This document shows, one piece after another, positions 36,450-47,035 of a stretch of DNA of 64,000 bases; position 1 is the first letter of the stretch; each line of letters begins with the position of its first letter. Position numbers and translations under genes: made by a program. The notes under the pieces are model-generated. The model was not told the origin of the DNA, searched no databases, and worked only from the letters and a program-made list of their open reading frames with translations. The DNA is from JAMXLO01 sp963749575 (lineage in GTDB: Bacteria > Pseudomonadota > Alphaproteobacteria > Acetobacterales > Acetobacteraceae), in contig CAVVNM010000015.1 of the NCBI GenBank assembly GCA_963749575.1, forward strand, positions 124,001 to 188,000, in the 5' to 3' direction.

Positions 36450-37409
36450 ATGCCCGCACCGACCCGCGTTCTGATCTGGACTGATGCCCCCACCGCCTAT
36501 CTCGACGCCATCACCGCCGCCAGCCTTGCCGGCCGCATCGCGGTGGAGACGCTGCCCCGCAAGGACCTGCCCTCCCAGGCACAGCGCGCCGACGCCGAGG
36601 CCATGCTGGCCTGGGGCGCCCCGCCCGGCCTGCTGCCGCAGATGCCCAACCTGCGCTGGGCCCAGGCGCTCACTGCCGGCGTCGAGGGCTGGCTCGCGTT
36701 GCCCGACCTGCCGCCCGCGCTGGCGCTCACCTGCGCCCGCGGCACGCATCGCGAGTCGATGGCCGAGAACATCCTGGGCGCGCTGTTCCACCTCACCAAG
36801 CCCTATGCCGCCATTGTCGAGGACCAGAAGCACAGCAAGTGGATCCGCCGCGTCGCGACCCCGCTCGCCGGCCAGACCCTGGGCATTCTCGGCCTCGGCG
36901 CCATCGGCCAGCAGGTGGCACAGATCGCCGCCACGATCGGCATGCGCGTGATCGGCACCAAGCGGCGCCCTGAAATGCTGCCCGGCGTCGCCGCGATATT
37001 GTTGCCCGAGCAAACCGACGAGGTTCTGGCTCAGTCCGACTTCGTGCTGCTGTTGCTGCCCGCCACGCCGGAGACCGACAGCTTCATCGACGCGCGGCGC
37101 CTGGCACGGATGAAACCCACCGCCTGGCTGCTCAACTTCGGCCGCGGCCACCTGATCGCCGATGCCGACCTGATCGCCGCAGTGCAGTCCAGGCACATCG
37201 CCGGTGCAGTGCTGGACGTGTTCCGTCAGGAGCCTTTGCCGGTAGAGCATCCGTTCTGGACCACGGAGCGCATCGTCGTGCTGCCGCATATCGGCGGCGG
37301 CCACCCTCAGCGTGACCGGGTTGTGGCGCAGTTGTTCGCGGACAATCTCCGTCGCTTCCTGGACGGCAAGCCTCTGAGGGAGGTGGTGGACCGAGCCGCA
37401 GGGTACTGA
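36450..37409 (+). CDS. D-2-hydroxyacid dehydrogenase (NAD(P)-dependent)
   Basis: This is a 319-residue cytoplasmic enzyme that interconverts 2-oxo acids and D-2-hydroxy acids. The nucleotide-binding motif GILGLGAIGQQ lies near residue 150. The catalytic arginine sits in NFGRGHLI, the glutamate in FRQEPLPVEHPF and the histidine in LPHIGGGH, the usual Arg-Glu-His set of the glyoxylate/hydroxypyruvate reductase branch. The gene is convergent with the DUF2939 gene, whose stop is three bases beyond its own. The exact substrate cannot be read. Confidence 0.88.
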   Translation: MPAPTRVLIWTDAPTAYLDAITAASLAGRIAVETLPRKDLPSQAQRADAEAMLAWGAPPGLLPQMPNLRWAQALTAGVEGWLALPDLPPALALTCARGTHRESMAENILGALFHLTKPYAAIVEDQKHSKWIRRVATPLAGQTLGILGLGAIGQQVAQIAATIGMRVIGTKRRPEMLPGVAAILLPEQTDEVLAQSDFVLLLLPATPETDSFIDARRLARMKPTAWLLNFGRGHLIADADLIAAVQSRHIAGAVLDVFRQEPLPVEHPFWTTERIVVLPHIGGGHPQRDRVVAQLFADNLRRFLDGKPLREVVDRAAGY

Positions 37410-37412
37410 AGG

Positions 37413-37972
37413 TCAGGTCCGCGCGTTGGCCTGACCGAGCAGTTCAGGCGGAAGCCAGACCCGCGTTACGTGCCAGGCGCCATTGTGCAGGTCCATCTGC
37501 AGCCGGATCGGCGCGGCCTGGCTCCCGGGCGCTGAGGTCCACCTCGAAGGCCGACGGGCCGGCGAAGAACGCCCAGCTCACCTGCACCGCCGCGCCGTGC
37601 GCCGCGCGTGACGGCGTCCGGCTGTTGCGCCGCCGCCACCAACGCCTCGGCGGTCACCTGCTTGTCCACCACGTTGGTGGCGATGCCGCGCACGAACCCC
37701 GCGCCGAACGGCGGCAGCTGACCATCCGACTGGGCCTGCTGCGGCTGATCGATCACCAGATCGCAGATGTCTTCCTTGATCCCCTCGCGCACCGAGTTCC
37801 AATCGACCATCGTCTCCAGGGTGGATGCATCGCCATTTCGGATCGCCTGGCCCAGCCGGTACAGTGCCACATACGGATAGATGCAGTAGGCGAGTCCGAC
37901 CGCCAGAAACACTCCGATCAACGGCTTGCTACCCACCATGGTCGTGCGCCCTCCTGAGCACCGGCGGTTCAT
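37413..37972 (-). pseudogene. DUF2939 domain protein (two frameshifts)
   Basis: The protein has a short N-terminal membrane helix (GVFLAVGLAYCIYPYVALYRL) and then the DUF2939 core RNGDASTLETMVDWNSVREG. After VTR, around 37,595-37,612, the frame changes to give HGAAVQVSWAFFAGPSAFEV. A second change near 37,521-37,532 leads to APIRLQMDLHNGAWHVTRVW. Both are repaired by removing one base, giving 185 residues with a plausible family ending. DUF2939 proteins are small membrane-anchored proteins of unknown function. Confidence 0.7.
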
Positions 37973-38065
37973 AGTTGTCTATTACAAACCCATGGGTGTC
38001 CGGTTAATGGCAACGGTGAATGACAACCGCTTGAGATCACGAACGTTCCCGCGAGCATGACACAC

Positions 38066-39271
38066 CTAGCGGCAGCCGTCACGTGCGCATACCGACCCGG
38101 CTCCGACCAGACCCGGATAAATTCCCACCAACCGTTCATACAGCGCCGGGTCGGTAGCGCCCTCGGTGTTGAACGCCAGCACCCGGCTCGATGCATCCAG
38201 CCTGAGCACCTCGCGCGCCTCGGGATCGGCGGCGGCCAGCAGGACACCCGCAAGCCCCGCGACGCCCAACTCGCCCCCGACAATGCCGCACCCGGCGAGC
38301 AGCCGCATGCAGGCAACCGCCGCCTGGTCTGGAATTGCCATGAAGGCTGCGGCGGCCTGGTCCAGCACCTGCCACGCCACGACACTCGGCTCACCACAAG
38401 CCAGTCCGGCCATCAGGGTGTCGAGATCGCCCGGCACAGTCGCACGCTGGCCCAGTTCGGCACTCGCCAGCAGGCACGCGGCGCGGTCGGGTTCCACCAC
38501 CACCAGCACGGGTACCGGCCGGAACCGCGTCAACTGGGCCGAAACAGCCGCAGCGACACCGCCGACGCCAGCCTGCACGAACACATGGGTCGGCGGCCCA
38601 CCATCCCATTGATCGGCGGCCTCGTCAGCCATCAGCCGATAGCCCTGCATGATCTGCCGCGGCACCTCGGTGTAGCCGTGCCACGACGTATCCGAGACGA
38701 TGAACCAGCCGTTCGTCGCGGCCTGCCGGGTCGCCTCGCGCACCGCATCGTCATAGCTGCCGGGCACGCGGCGCACCTCCGCACCGTAGCGGGCGATCGC
38801 GTCCACCCTGCCCTGACTTACAGTCTCGTGGGCAAAGATCACGCAGCGGCAGTGGAAGCGCTGGGCGCCCCACGCCACCGCGCGGCCATGATTGCCGTCG
38901 GTGGCGCAGGTGACGGTCATTCCCGACGTGGCGTCCCGATAGCCGCCGCCGGCCAGATCAGCCGACCGCACCTCCGACGCCACGCCGCGCCGTGCCAGTT
39001 CGCCGGCCAGCACCGAGGACACCGCATAAGCGCCGCCGAGCGCCTTGAAGCTGCCCAGTTCAAAGCGCGCCGCCTCGTCCTTCAGCCGGATCGTGTCGAC
39101 CCCCGCCTGCCCGGCGAGTGCTGTCAGATCGTGCAGCGGCGTCACCGCATAGCCGTTCCACGCCGTGATCTCCGTCTTGGCGCGCTGAAACCCCGCATCG
39201 GAAAGGACTGTCGTTCGGGTCCTGCCGAAGCGGGGATTGGCGTACAGGCGGAACGGCATCGGGCAGAGCAT
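38066..39271 (-). CDS. Diaminopropionate ammonia-lyase
   Basis: This 401-residue fold-II PLP enzyme converts 2,3-diaminopropionate to pyruvate and ammonia. The PLP lysine is Lys76 in ELGSFKALGGAYA. TVTCATDGNHGRAVAWGA and QAGVGGVAAAVSA bind the phosphate and substrate, and AFNTEGATDP near the C-terminus is typical of the family. The length matches the usual 400 residues. No partner aminotransferase is next to it, and the closest genes are unrelated, so the gene seems to stand alone. Confidence 0.88.
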   Translation of the reverse strand: MLCPMPFRLYANPRFGRTRTTVLSDAGFQRAKTEITAWNGYAVTPLHDLTALAGQAGVDTIRLKDEAARFELGSFKALGGAYAVSSVLAGELARRGVASEVRSADLAGGGYRDATSGMTVTCATDGNHGRAVAWGAQRFHCRCVIFAHETVSQGRVDAIARYGAEVRRVPGSYDDAVREATRQAATNGWFIVSDTSWHGYTEVPRQIMQGYRLMADEAADQWDGGPPTHVFVQAGVGGVAAAVSAQLTRFRPVPVLVVVEPDRAACLLASAELGQRATVPGDLDTLMAGLACGEPSVVAWQVLDQAAAAFMAIPDQAAVACMRLLAGCGIVGGELGVAGLAGVLLAAADPEAREVLRLDASSRVLAFNTEGATDPALYERLVGIYPGLVGAGSVCARDGCR

Positions 39272-39336
39272 CGCGGTACGGTGGACCGCTTGATGCCATG
39301 GTGCAATCGTGAACCGGCAGCGGCAGGGGGCTTATC

Positions 39337-40338
39337 ATGAAAATATCAATCCTGGGCGGCGGCGGTTTCCTTGGCCGCAAAGTCGTTGCCTGCCTGGCAC
39401 GGCAAGGCAGGCTGGGCGACCGGGCGGTAACCAGCCTGACGCTGTTCGATCTCACGGCGCCAACCAAGCCGGAGGCGGCATTTCCCATCACGACGATCGC
39501 CGGCGACCTGGTCGATCTGCCGCCGGAAGCCGTCCCGCACGGCACCGACGTGGTGTTCCACCTCGCCGCTGTGGTTTCCGCTCAGGCCGAGGCCGACTAC
39601 GATCTGGGACGCCGGGTCAACCTGCGTGGCACCGACGCCGTGGTCGACGCCTGTCGCCGACTGGTCGCCGCGGGCGGGAGGCCGCCCCGCGTCGTGTTCA
39701 CCTCGTCGGTGGCGAGTTTTTCCGGCGGGCAGGACGCGCTGCTCGACGATACTGCGCGGCAGCTACCGGCGAACAGCTACGGCGCCCAGAAGGCGGCGGC
39801 GGAGCTGATCCTGGCGGATGCCACTCGCCGCGGCTTTCTTGACGCGGTGTCGATCCGGCTGCCCACGGTGATCGTTCGCCCCGGCCGTCCCAACCGCGCC
39901 GCGAGCTCGTTCTTCTCGGCGATCGTCCGCGAACCGTTGCTCGGACTGCCCGCCGATCTGCCGGTGCCTGACGCCTTCGCCGCCTGGCTGTGCAGTCCGC
40001 GGCGCGCGGTCGATTGGCTGTTGCACGCCGCCGCGATGGATACGGCGCGGATGGGTCTCGATCGCAGCGTCAATCCGCCCGGCATCAGCACCACGATCGC
40101 CCACCTGCTGCAGGCGCTTGAGGCAGTAAAGCCGGGCGCATCGGCACTCGTGCGCCGCACCGAAAACACCGACATCGCTGCCATCGTCGGCCTGTGGCCG
40201 CCCGCCTTCGAGGCAATGCGGGCCCGTACGCTGGGGTTCGCTTCCCACGAACCGGTCGTCGAGGTGGTGCGGGCGTTTGTCGAGGACGACCTTGAGGCAA
40301 CCCGTGTGGAGCGGGGACTGCCTGCGCCTGCTGGATGA
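39337..40338 (+). CDS. NAD-dependent epimerase/dehydrogenase, D-erythronate dehydrogenase-like
   Basis: This 333-residue extended SDR has a GGGGFLG nucleotide-binding motif at 7-13, the FHLAAVVS strand, a catalytic serine region (FTSSVASFSG) and YxxxK at Tyr148 and Lys152. RPGRPNRAASSFFSAIVREPL and DAFAAWLCSPRRAVDWLLHAA match the DenD group, which oxidises D-erythronate or related acid sugars. No kinase or isomerase of that pathway is nearby. The start ATG lies 65 bases from the divergent ammonia-lyase gene. Confidence 0.82.
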   Translation: MKISILGGGGFLGRKVVACLARQGRLGDRAVTSLTLFDLTAPTKPEAAFPITTIAGDLVDLPPEAVPHGTDVVFHLAAVVSAQAEADYDLGRRVNLRGTDAVVDACRRLVAAGGRPPRVVFTSSVASFSGGQDALLDDTARQLPANSYGAQKAAAELILADATRRGFLDAVSIRLPTVIVRPGRPNRAASSFFSAIVREPLLGLPADLPVPDAFAAWLCSPRRAVDWLLHAAAMDTARMGLDRSVNPPGISTTIAHLLQALEAVKPGASALVRRTENTDIAAIVGLWPPAFEAMRARTLGFASHEPVVEVVRAFVEDDLEATRVERGLPAPAG

Positions 40339-40449
40339 ACGGTTAAATTTACCACACTCCGTGGCTAAACAGCATCGCAGCGGTTGATCCTGCGGCGCAT
40401 CGGCTCCAAGAATGCGGCTGTTCCTTGCTGGCCCCGCTGGACGTCGCGC

Positions 40450-42297
40450 ATGTCGACACTTCCTGGCGACTCAACTCTCGCGGGTGCTTCGGCAACCCCG
40501 CACGCCGGCAGACCTGCGTCTACCCGCTATCATCGGCCGCGCCGCGCCTTCGGCGATGCTGTACTGCACGCGCCCCAGACGCTGCGCGCGCTGGTCCGAG
40601 CCGACGAAATCTGGCTGGTCGTGCTGTCAGCCTTCGTCGGCTGCGGTGCCGGCATCGCCGTGTGGCTGATGACCGAGACCACGCAGCTGATCCACCAGTT
40701 GCTGTTCCGGATCGGCGCCGGCGAGCGTCTCAGCGCCATGGTCGAACTCGATCCGATCCGTACCGTTGTGGTGCCGACGCTGGGCGGGCTGGTGCTCGGC
40801 CTGATCGGCCTGGCAATCGTGCGCTACCACCCGCGCCGCGCCGTCGACCCGATCGAGGCCAATGCGTTGTACGGCGGGCGCATGTCGCTGAACGACAGCC
40901 TGATCGTGGTCGGCCAGACCATCCTGTCCAACGGGGTCGGCGCCTCGGTAGGGCTGGAGGCCGGCTATACCCAGATCGGCTCGGCCATGGCGTCGCGCTT
41001 CGGCCGGATGTTCCGCGTCCGCCGCAACGACCTGCGGCTGCTGGTGGGCTGCGGCGCGGCTGCGGCCATCGCCGGCGCCTTCAATGCGCCGCTGACCGGC
41101 GCCTTCTATGCCTTCGAACTGGTGATCGGCACCTACTCGCTCGGTACCTTCGCCCCCGTCGCGGTCGCCGCCATCGTGGCGGTCGCGGTGGTCAACGCGC
41201 TCGGCAATGCGCCATTCGATCTCGTGTTGCAGGTGCCAACTCGCGTCGAGGCGCTGGACTACATTCCGATCCTCGCCCTGGGCATGGTCTGCGCCCTGGT
41301 CGGCATCGCCATCATGCGCGGCGTGACGCTGACCGAGGAACTGTTTCGCAAGAGCGGTGTGCCGAGTTGGCTCCGCCCGATGTGCGGCGGTCTGGCGGTC
41401 GGCGGCCTGGCCTTGATGACGCCGGCGGTGTTGTCCTCCGGGCACGGCGCGCTCGGCGTGGTCATCGAGGCGCCGTACACGCTGACCCACGTCACGCTGC
41501 TGGTGGTGCTGAAGTCGATCGCATCGGCGATCTCGATCGGGTCCGGCTTCCGCGGCGGGCTGTTCTTCGCCTCGCTGTTCCTGGGCGCGCTGGTGGGGAA
41601 GGCATTCGCCGGCGCGCTCGCCGCGGTCAGCACCGCGCACGCCGTCTCGCCGGTGGTCTGCGCACTGGTCGGTATGAGCGGGCTTGCGGTCGCGATCATC
41701 GGCGGACCGCTGACCATGGGGTTTCTCGCGCTGGAGAGTACCGGAAGCCTCCCGCTCACCGTCGCCGTGCTGGCCGCGTGCGTGATCTCGGCGCTGACGG
41801 TGCGCCGCACCTTCGGCTACTCGTTCGCCACCTGGCGGTTCCACCTGCGCGGCGAGGCGATCCGCAGCGCGGTGGATATCGGCTGGATGCGCAACCTGAC
41901 CGTGGGCCGGATGATGCGGCGCGAGATGCGCACGGTGCGGGCCGATACCGCGATCGGCGCTTTCAAACGCGACTTCCCGTTGGGCGCGTACCAGCGTGTC
42001 GTGGTGATCGACGAGAACGATCGATATGCCGGAATCGTGCTGCCGGCCGAAGTCCATGCGGATGCCGATGAGAACCATCATGTCCGCGACCTGCTGCACT
42101 ACACGGATACGGTCCTGCTGCCGCAGATGACAATAAAGGAGGCGGTGGCGATGTTCGAAAACGCGGAAAGCGACGCGCTGGCGGTGGTCGACGGCGCTGA
42201 GTCCCGGCGGGTTATCGGCCTGCTGACCGAGCAGTACGCGCTGCGGCGCTACAGCGAGGAACTCGACCGCCGGCGGCGCGAGCTGTCGGGGGAGTAG
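40450..42297 (+). CDS. ClC-family chloride channel/transporter with CBS domain
   Basis: This is a membrane protein of about 615 residues. The first half has ClC helices, with the selectivity-filter glutamate in VGLEAGYTQIGSAMA, NAPLTGAFYAFELV, and SGFRGGLFFASLFLGALVG. The canonical GSGIP serine motif is not seen: the equivalent stretch reads DPIEANALYGGRMS. The C-terminal 130 residues form a CBS-type domain (LTVGRMMRREMRTV and ESRRVIGLLTEQYALRRYSEEL). The ATG at 40,450 is chosen. A TTG at 40,384 would add 22 residues of doubtful sequence. A dispersed palindrome arm follows the stop. Confidence 0.85.
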   Translation: MSTLPGDSTLAGASATPHAGRPASTRYHRPRRAFGDAVLHAPQTLRALVRADEIWLVVLSAFVGCGAGIAVWLMTETTQLIHQLLFRIGAGERLSAMVELDPIRTVVVPTLGGLVLGLIGLAIVRYHPRRAVDPIEANALYGGRMSLNDSLIVVGQTILSNGVGASVGLEAGYTQIGSAMASRFGRMFRVRRNDLRLLVGCGAAAAIAGAFNAPLTGAFYAFELVIGTYSLGTFAPVAVAAIVAVAVVNALGNAPFDLVLQVPTRVEALDYIPILALGMVCALVGIAIMRGVTLTEELFRKSGVPSWLRPMCGGLAVGGLALMTPAVLSSGHGALGVVIEAPYTLTHVTLLVVLKSIASAISIGSGFRGGLFFASLFLGALVGKAFAGALAAVSTAHAVSPVVCALVGMSGLAVAIIGGPLTMGFLALESTGSLPLTVAVLAACVISALTVRRTFGYSFATWRFHLRGEAIRSAVDIGWMRNLTVGRMMRREMRTVRADTAIGAFKRDFPLGAYQRVVVIDENDRYAGIVLPAEVHADADENHHVRDLLHYTDTVLLPQMTIKEAVAMFENAESDALAVVDGAESRRVIGLLTEQYALRRYSEELDRRRRELSGE

Positions 42298-42302
42298 AGC
42301 AG

Positions 42303-42335
42303 CCCCCTCCCCTTGCGGGAGCGGGTCGGGGGAGA
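42303..42335. repeat. Dispersed C/G-rich palindrome, single arm
   Basis: A stretch beginning CCCCCTCCCCTTGCGGGAG closely matches the right arm of the inverted repeat at 58,522-58,616. It lies between the ClC gene stop and the ATG of the HpaB-type gene. Elements of this type are widespread REP-like repeats in GC-rich proteobacteria. Confidence 0.65.
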
Positions 42336-42353
42336 GCGCCCGGGAGGAGCAAG

Positions 42354-43894
42354 ATGAAACCCGAAGACGTCATCGCCGACCGCACCCGCCCCTTTACCGG
42401 CGCCGAGTTCATGCAGTCCCTGCGCGACGGCCGGGAAGTGTATATCGACGGCGAGCGCGTGCCGGACGTCACGACCCACCCTGCCCTGCGCAATTCGGTG
42501 CGCTCGATCGCGCGCCTGTACGACGCGCTGCATGACCCAAAGCACCATGACGCGCTGACCTGCCCCACCGACACCGGCTCCGGCGGCTACACCCATCGCT
42601 TCTTTCGCGTGCCGCGTTCACGCGAGGACCTGCGTGGCGCCCAGACGGCAATCGCCGAGTGGTCGCGCATGACCTATGGCTGGATGGGCCGCACGCCCGA
42701 CTACAAGGCCGCCTACTCCAACACACTCGGCGGCAACGCCGACTACTACGGCCCCTACGCCGGCAACGCGCGCGCCTGGTACAAGCGGGCACAGGAAACC
42801 ATGCCGTTCATGAACCACGCCATCGTCAATCCGCCGATCGACCGCCATAGAGCCGGCGGAACAGGTGAAGGACGTCTACGTCGCGGTGCAGCAGGAGACC
42901 GACGCCGGCATCATCGTCTCCGGCGCCAAGGTGGTGGCGACATCGGCGGCGATCACCCACTACAATTTCATGGGCCAGAGTTCCAAGACCGCGACCGAGG
43001 ACCTGGACATGTCGCTGATGTTCATGGTGCCGATCGATGCGCCCGGCCTCAAGCTGATCTGCCGCACCTCGTACGAGAAGGCGGCGCTGCTGAACGGTTC
43101 GCCGTTCGACTACCCGCTGTCGTCACGGTTCGACGAGAACGACGCGATCTTCATCCTCGACCGCGTATTCGTCCCCTGGGAGGACGTGTTCATCTACCGC
43201 GACCCGGCACGCGTGCTGAGCTTCTACCCGCGCTCCGGCTTCATGCACGGGTTCCAGTTCCAGGGCTGCACGCGATTCGCGGTGAAGCTCGACTTCATCT
43301 GCGGGCTGCTCGCCAAGGCGCTGCGCTGCACCGGCGGCGACGAGGCGCGTGGCAATCAGGTGCAGCTTGGCGAGGCGATCGCCTGGCGCAACCTGTTCTG
43401 GTCGCTGTCCAATGCGATGGCCAGCGATCCGGATCCCTGGGTGGGCGACGCGGTGCTGCCCAACCTGCGCGCGGGGCTGGCATATCGCGTGTTCGCGCCG
43501 GACGCTTATCCCCGCATCAAGGACATCATCGAGCGTACCGTGACTTCGGCGCTGATCTACCTGCCGTCATCGGTGAAGGATTTTGCCAATCCGGCGATCG
43601 AGCCCTATCTGCGACGTTATGTCCGCGGCTCACACGGCATCGAGTACAAACAGCGCATCAAGATCATGAAGCTGCTGTGGGATGCCATCGGCACCGAGTT
43701 CGGCGGCAGGCACGAGCTGTACGAACGCAACTACGCCGGCGGTTGGGAGGACATTCGTGCCCAGACTCTGCACCGGTGCGGAGCGCGGCGGCGACCTGAA
43801 GGCGATGGAAGCACTGGTCGATCAGTGCATGGCCGACTACGACGAAAACGGCTGGACCGGCGAGACATGGATGGGCCCGGAAGGCGCAGGCTGA
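42354..43894 (+). pseudogene. 4-hydroxyphenylacetate 3-monooxygenase oxygenase component-like (two frameshifts)
   Basis: The protein is an HpaB/PvcC-type FADH2-dependent monooxygenase. The first part (PEDVIADRTRPFTGAEFMQS through MPFMNHAIVNPPIDRH) is in one frame. The core (DVYVAVQQETDAGIIVSGAKVV, HYNFMGQ and IEYKQRIKIMKLLWDAIGTEF) is in a second and the end (MEALVDQCMADYDENGW) in a third. Single-base insertions near 42,848-42,853 and 43,773 explain both changes. The repaired length of 512 residues matches the family. The flavin reductase partner is not adjacent. Substrates of this family are phenols such as 4-hydroxyphenylacetate, and the actual one is unknown. Confidence 0.82.
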
Positions 43895-43896
43895 GC

Positions 43897-43916
43897 GAGG
43901 GCTGACCACGGCCCTC
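43897..43916. terminator. Short stem-loop between convergent genes
   Basis: GAGGGC at 43,897-43,902 pairs with GCCCTC at 43,911-43,916 across an 8-base loop. It lies between the stops of the HpaB-type and Hint-domain genes and could act as a terminator for both. There is no T-run. Confidence 0.35.
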
Positions 43917-43925
43917 TGGCGCTCG

Positions 43926-45679
43926 TCAGCGCCGGGTCCGGTGGACGCCGCGGGCCATGCCAACGCGCCGCCGTCGCGTAGCCGGCGGAGGGCGTGTCGT
44001 CGCGATTGCCTGGGCGGCGGTGACCACCTGCGCATTCAGGAAAGCTCGGACGGCCTCGAGCTCTGGACCGCAGACGACCAGCGGTGCGCATCCGTGTGCC
44101 TCCCACACCGTAACGGAGTCCGGCGACGGACCGGAGAAGTCGGGAAACAGCCGCGTCACCTCGTCACCATTTGCGAAATTCGAGCGGTCTCCGGTGTCGA
44201 GGTAGGACTCCACCGGTAGCCCCTCGGCCAGCAGCACCTCATGCCGGGGCAGTTCAACGTGGTAGTAGGTCAGCTCGTCCAGCGGCACCTGCGCGATCGA
44301 GCTGCCGTTGACGAGGTGCTTGATGGGGATGAGCACGCCCTCACGAGTACAACGGCATGGTCCGGCGACAGCCAGAGATCGCGCCGAGGCTGAGCCGGCC
44401 CAAAAGCGTCGGCTGTTACGCGGACCGGCCAGACCTGTTGCGGATCGCGGCGGTGGCTGCAATCCACCCGGCGATGACCAATCCACACCACCCGCTCGGT
44501 GCCTCCCCGCGCGACCATCACCGCGTCGCCTTCGCGCAGCTGTTCGACCGCCACGTCCCCCATGGGCGTGGCGATCAACGTGCCGCCACGGAAGCAAGGC
44601 AGGGTCGCGGGCACCACGGAAATGTCGCTTCCCGAGAAGCCAAGCGACGCTGGCCCGGCGCCGGCCAGGTCGAACGTCAGCGGTCCGCCCTGCAACAGAC
44701 TTACGGTCATTGTCGCGCCGCTGCGGCTGGCATCGGTTACTGTCTGTCCGACCAGTTCCAGCGTATCGCCCACCGCGGCAAAATCCGATAACGTGCCATG
44801 GAAATCCGCTGGATCGAGCAGCCGCAACGTCGGCATCGTCACCGGCAACGGAAGATCCGGAGAATTCGACCGTTTGTCCGGCGACGGCGCGTCGAGCTGC
44901 AGTATCCCGCCCGGGATATTGATCTCGCTGGCAGCGCTGGCGGTAACCTCGCCGGTGATCTCGAGCGGCGCACCGACGGCTCGTGGTTCTGCCGCGACGT
45001 AGTAGTTGTTCACCAGGTTGGCGATGATCGTTCCGCAACCCTCGAGGGTGTGGATCCCGCCGGTGCCGGGGTAGGCATCTACCGTGATGGCGCCGTCAGC
45101 GCCGTCACCCGCCGTGCCGATTTCGACACTTGAGCTGCCATCGACCTGGATGCTGCTGTTGTCGGGTGCAGAGCCAATGAAAACGTGACCCGCGATCCTG
45201 GCCGCGCCGCCATTGGTGACCACCAGCGATCCAATGCCGGTAGGGTCAGTGGCAAGCAATTGGCTGCCGATCGTCAGCGCAGCGAAACCAGAGGTGACCG
45301 CAAAGCTGGAACCAGCACCATCCACATGCAGCGTGGCAGTACTGCTGGCGCTGCCGCTATTGATCGTGGTTGTTGCCGAATTGCCCGAGCTGGTGATCCT
45401 CGCACCGCTCTGGATCGTCAGTGTGCCGCTGTCGGTGAAACTCGCGGTATCGGTCAACTGCGCACCGTTGCTCAACACCCACGGATCGGTTCCGCCGAAC
45501 AGCAATCCGGCGACCATCCCGGTGCCGGTGATCGTACCACCGCCCATGATGAACTCCGCGGTGTCCTGCGCACCCGGCGCGGTGGTAGCCGGGTTCAGGC
45601 CGTCCGTGACGTCATTCCAGTTCTCGGCGTTGTCAAAGTTCGTGTCCTGCGCGCCAGTCCAGACAAATGTCGCCGGCAT
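43926..45679 (-). pseudogene. Surface protein with repeat region and C-terminal Hint (hedgehog/intein) domain (frameshifted)
   Basis: The N-terminal 350 residues are a beta-rich, Ser/Thr/Gly-rich region (for example TFVWTGAQDTNFDNAENW and TLTIQSGARITSSGNSATTT) resembling autotransporter-type adhesins. A Hint_2 domain follows: CFRGGTLIATPMGDVAVEQL with the splicing-type cysteine, then WLSPDHAVVLV, EGVLIPIKHLVNGSS and YYHVELPRHEVLLAEGLPVE. The frame breaks near 44,344, where one base appears to be lost; this is the only break of that sense in the window. The corrected protein has 584 residues. The lack of a classical signal peptide and the shape of the Hint domain are typical of type I-secreted proteins in Acetobacteraceae. 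Confidence 0.78.
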
Positions 45680-45869
45680 TGGTATTTCTCCGTGATGCTT
45701 CAGGCCACTGCCAGTCGCTGCGCCAGGATCGTATCGTGGCTGCGGACGACGTAGAACATTTCCTCTACCGATGAGCAGACACTGATTCTACCGCATCCAG
45801 TGCGGTCGGCACCGGTTGCCAGATTGCGCCAGGCAGCATCAAATCGCGACACCAATGGAGGACAGCGGG

Positions 45870-47025
45870 ATGAGCGCCCAGCCGGAAGCCTTCACCCTGA
45901 CCGTCGCTGATGAAGCCATCGCCGATCTGCGCGAGCGCCTCGGCCGCACGCGGTTCCCCGATCAGGCGCCCGGCGAGCCATGGGCCTATGGCACCAATGT
46001 CGAGTACCTGCGCGGGCTCACGGATTACTGGCGCACCGGCTTCGACTGGCGTGCGCAGGAGACCCGGCTAAATGGGTTCCCGCAGTTCAAGGCCGCATTG
46101 CATGACATCGACGTGCATTTTCTGCACGTGCCGGGCAACGGACCGAACCCCTGTCCGCTGCTGCTGATGCACGGTTGGCCCGGCTCGGTGTTCGAGTTCA
46201 TCGAGCTGATCCCCCGCCTCACCGATCCGGCGCGCTTCGGCGGTGATCCGGCTGATGCGTTCACCGTCGTCGCGCCTTCGCTGCCGGGGTATGGGCTGTC
46301 ATTCCGTCCCGGGCCAGAAACGCTTCGGCATCGAGGAGATCGCCGACTGCCTCGCCGACCTGATGACCGAGACACTCGGCTATCGTCGTTTCGCTGCACA
46401 GGGCGGCGACTGGGGCGGCATCACCGCATCACGCATGGGATATGCACATGCGGACAAGCTGATAGGCATCCATGTCAATCTGCTCGCGGTGCGGCGCGAT
46501 GGCAGCATGCTGGCCGACCCGACGCCGGAGGAACGCAAGTACCTCGACGAACTGGCGCACTGGCTCCGCGAAGAGACCGGCTATCAGTGGATCCAGGGCA
46601 CGCGACCGCAGACGCTGAGCTTCGGCCTGACCAACTCGCCCGCAGGCCTGGCGGCATGGATCGTCGAGAAGTTCCGCGCCTGGTCCGACTGCGGCGGCAA
46701 TGTGGAAAGCGTGTACACCCGCGACCAGTTGCTGGCGAACATCAGCCTCTACTGGTTCACCGGCGCGATCGGTTCGTCGTTGTTTCCCTATTACTTCCGC
46801 ATGCATCGCCCGTGGCCGATCCCGGACGGCGGCAGCGTCGGCGTGCCGACCGGATACTGCGAATTCCCGCGCGAAATCCTGCGCCCGCCGCGTTCCCTCG
46901 CCGCGCGCACCTACCCCGACATCCGCCGCTGGACCGTGATGCCGCACGGCGGTCACTTCGCTGCCATGGAGCAGCCCGAGGCGCTCGCCGATGAAGTCAG
47001 TGCGTTCTTTCGACCGCTGCGCTAG
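45870..47025 (+). pseudogene. Epoxide hydrolase with N-terminal EHN domain (one frameshift)
   Basis: This is an alpha/beta hydrolase that opens epoxides. The EHN domain starts at FTLTVADEAIADLRERLGRT. LLMHGWPGS carries the oxyanion-hole HGWP motif. GGDWGG contains the nucleophilic aspartate, and MPHGGHFAAMEQPE the catalytic histidine near the C-terminus. The frame changes at the CCCGGG run near 46,308-46,313. Removing one base gives RPGQKRFGIEEIADCL and a 384-residue protein, the usual length. The ATG at 45,870 follows GGAGGACAGCGGG. It may be functional if the insertion is an error. Confidence 0.85.
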
Positions 47026-47035
47026 ACCGCGCCGC

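Noticed and set aside
40627..42099. 490-codon open frame opposite the ClC gene
   Set aside because: Composition is dominated by His, Asp, Gln and Arg and there are no motifs. The plus-strand ClC reading is unambiguous.
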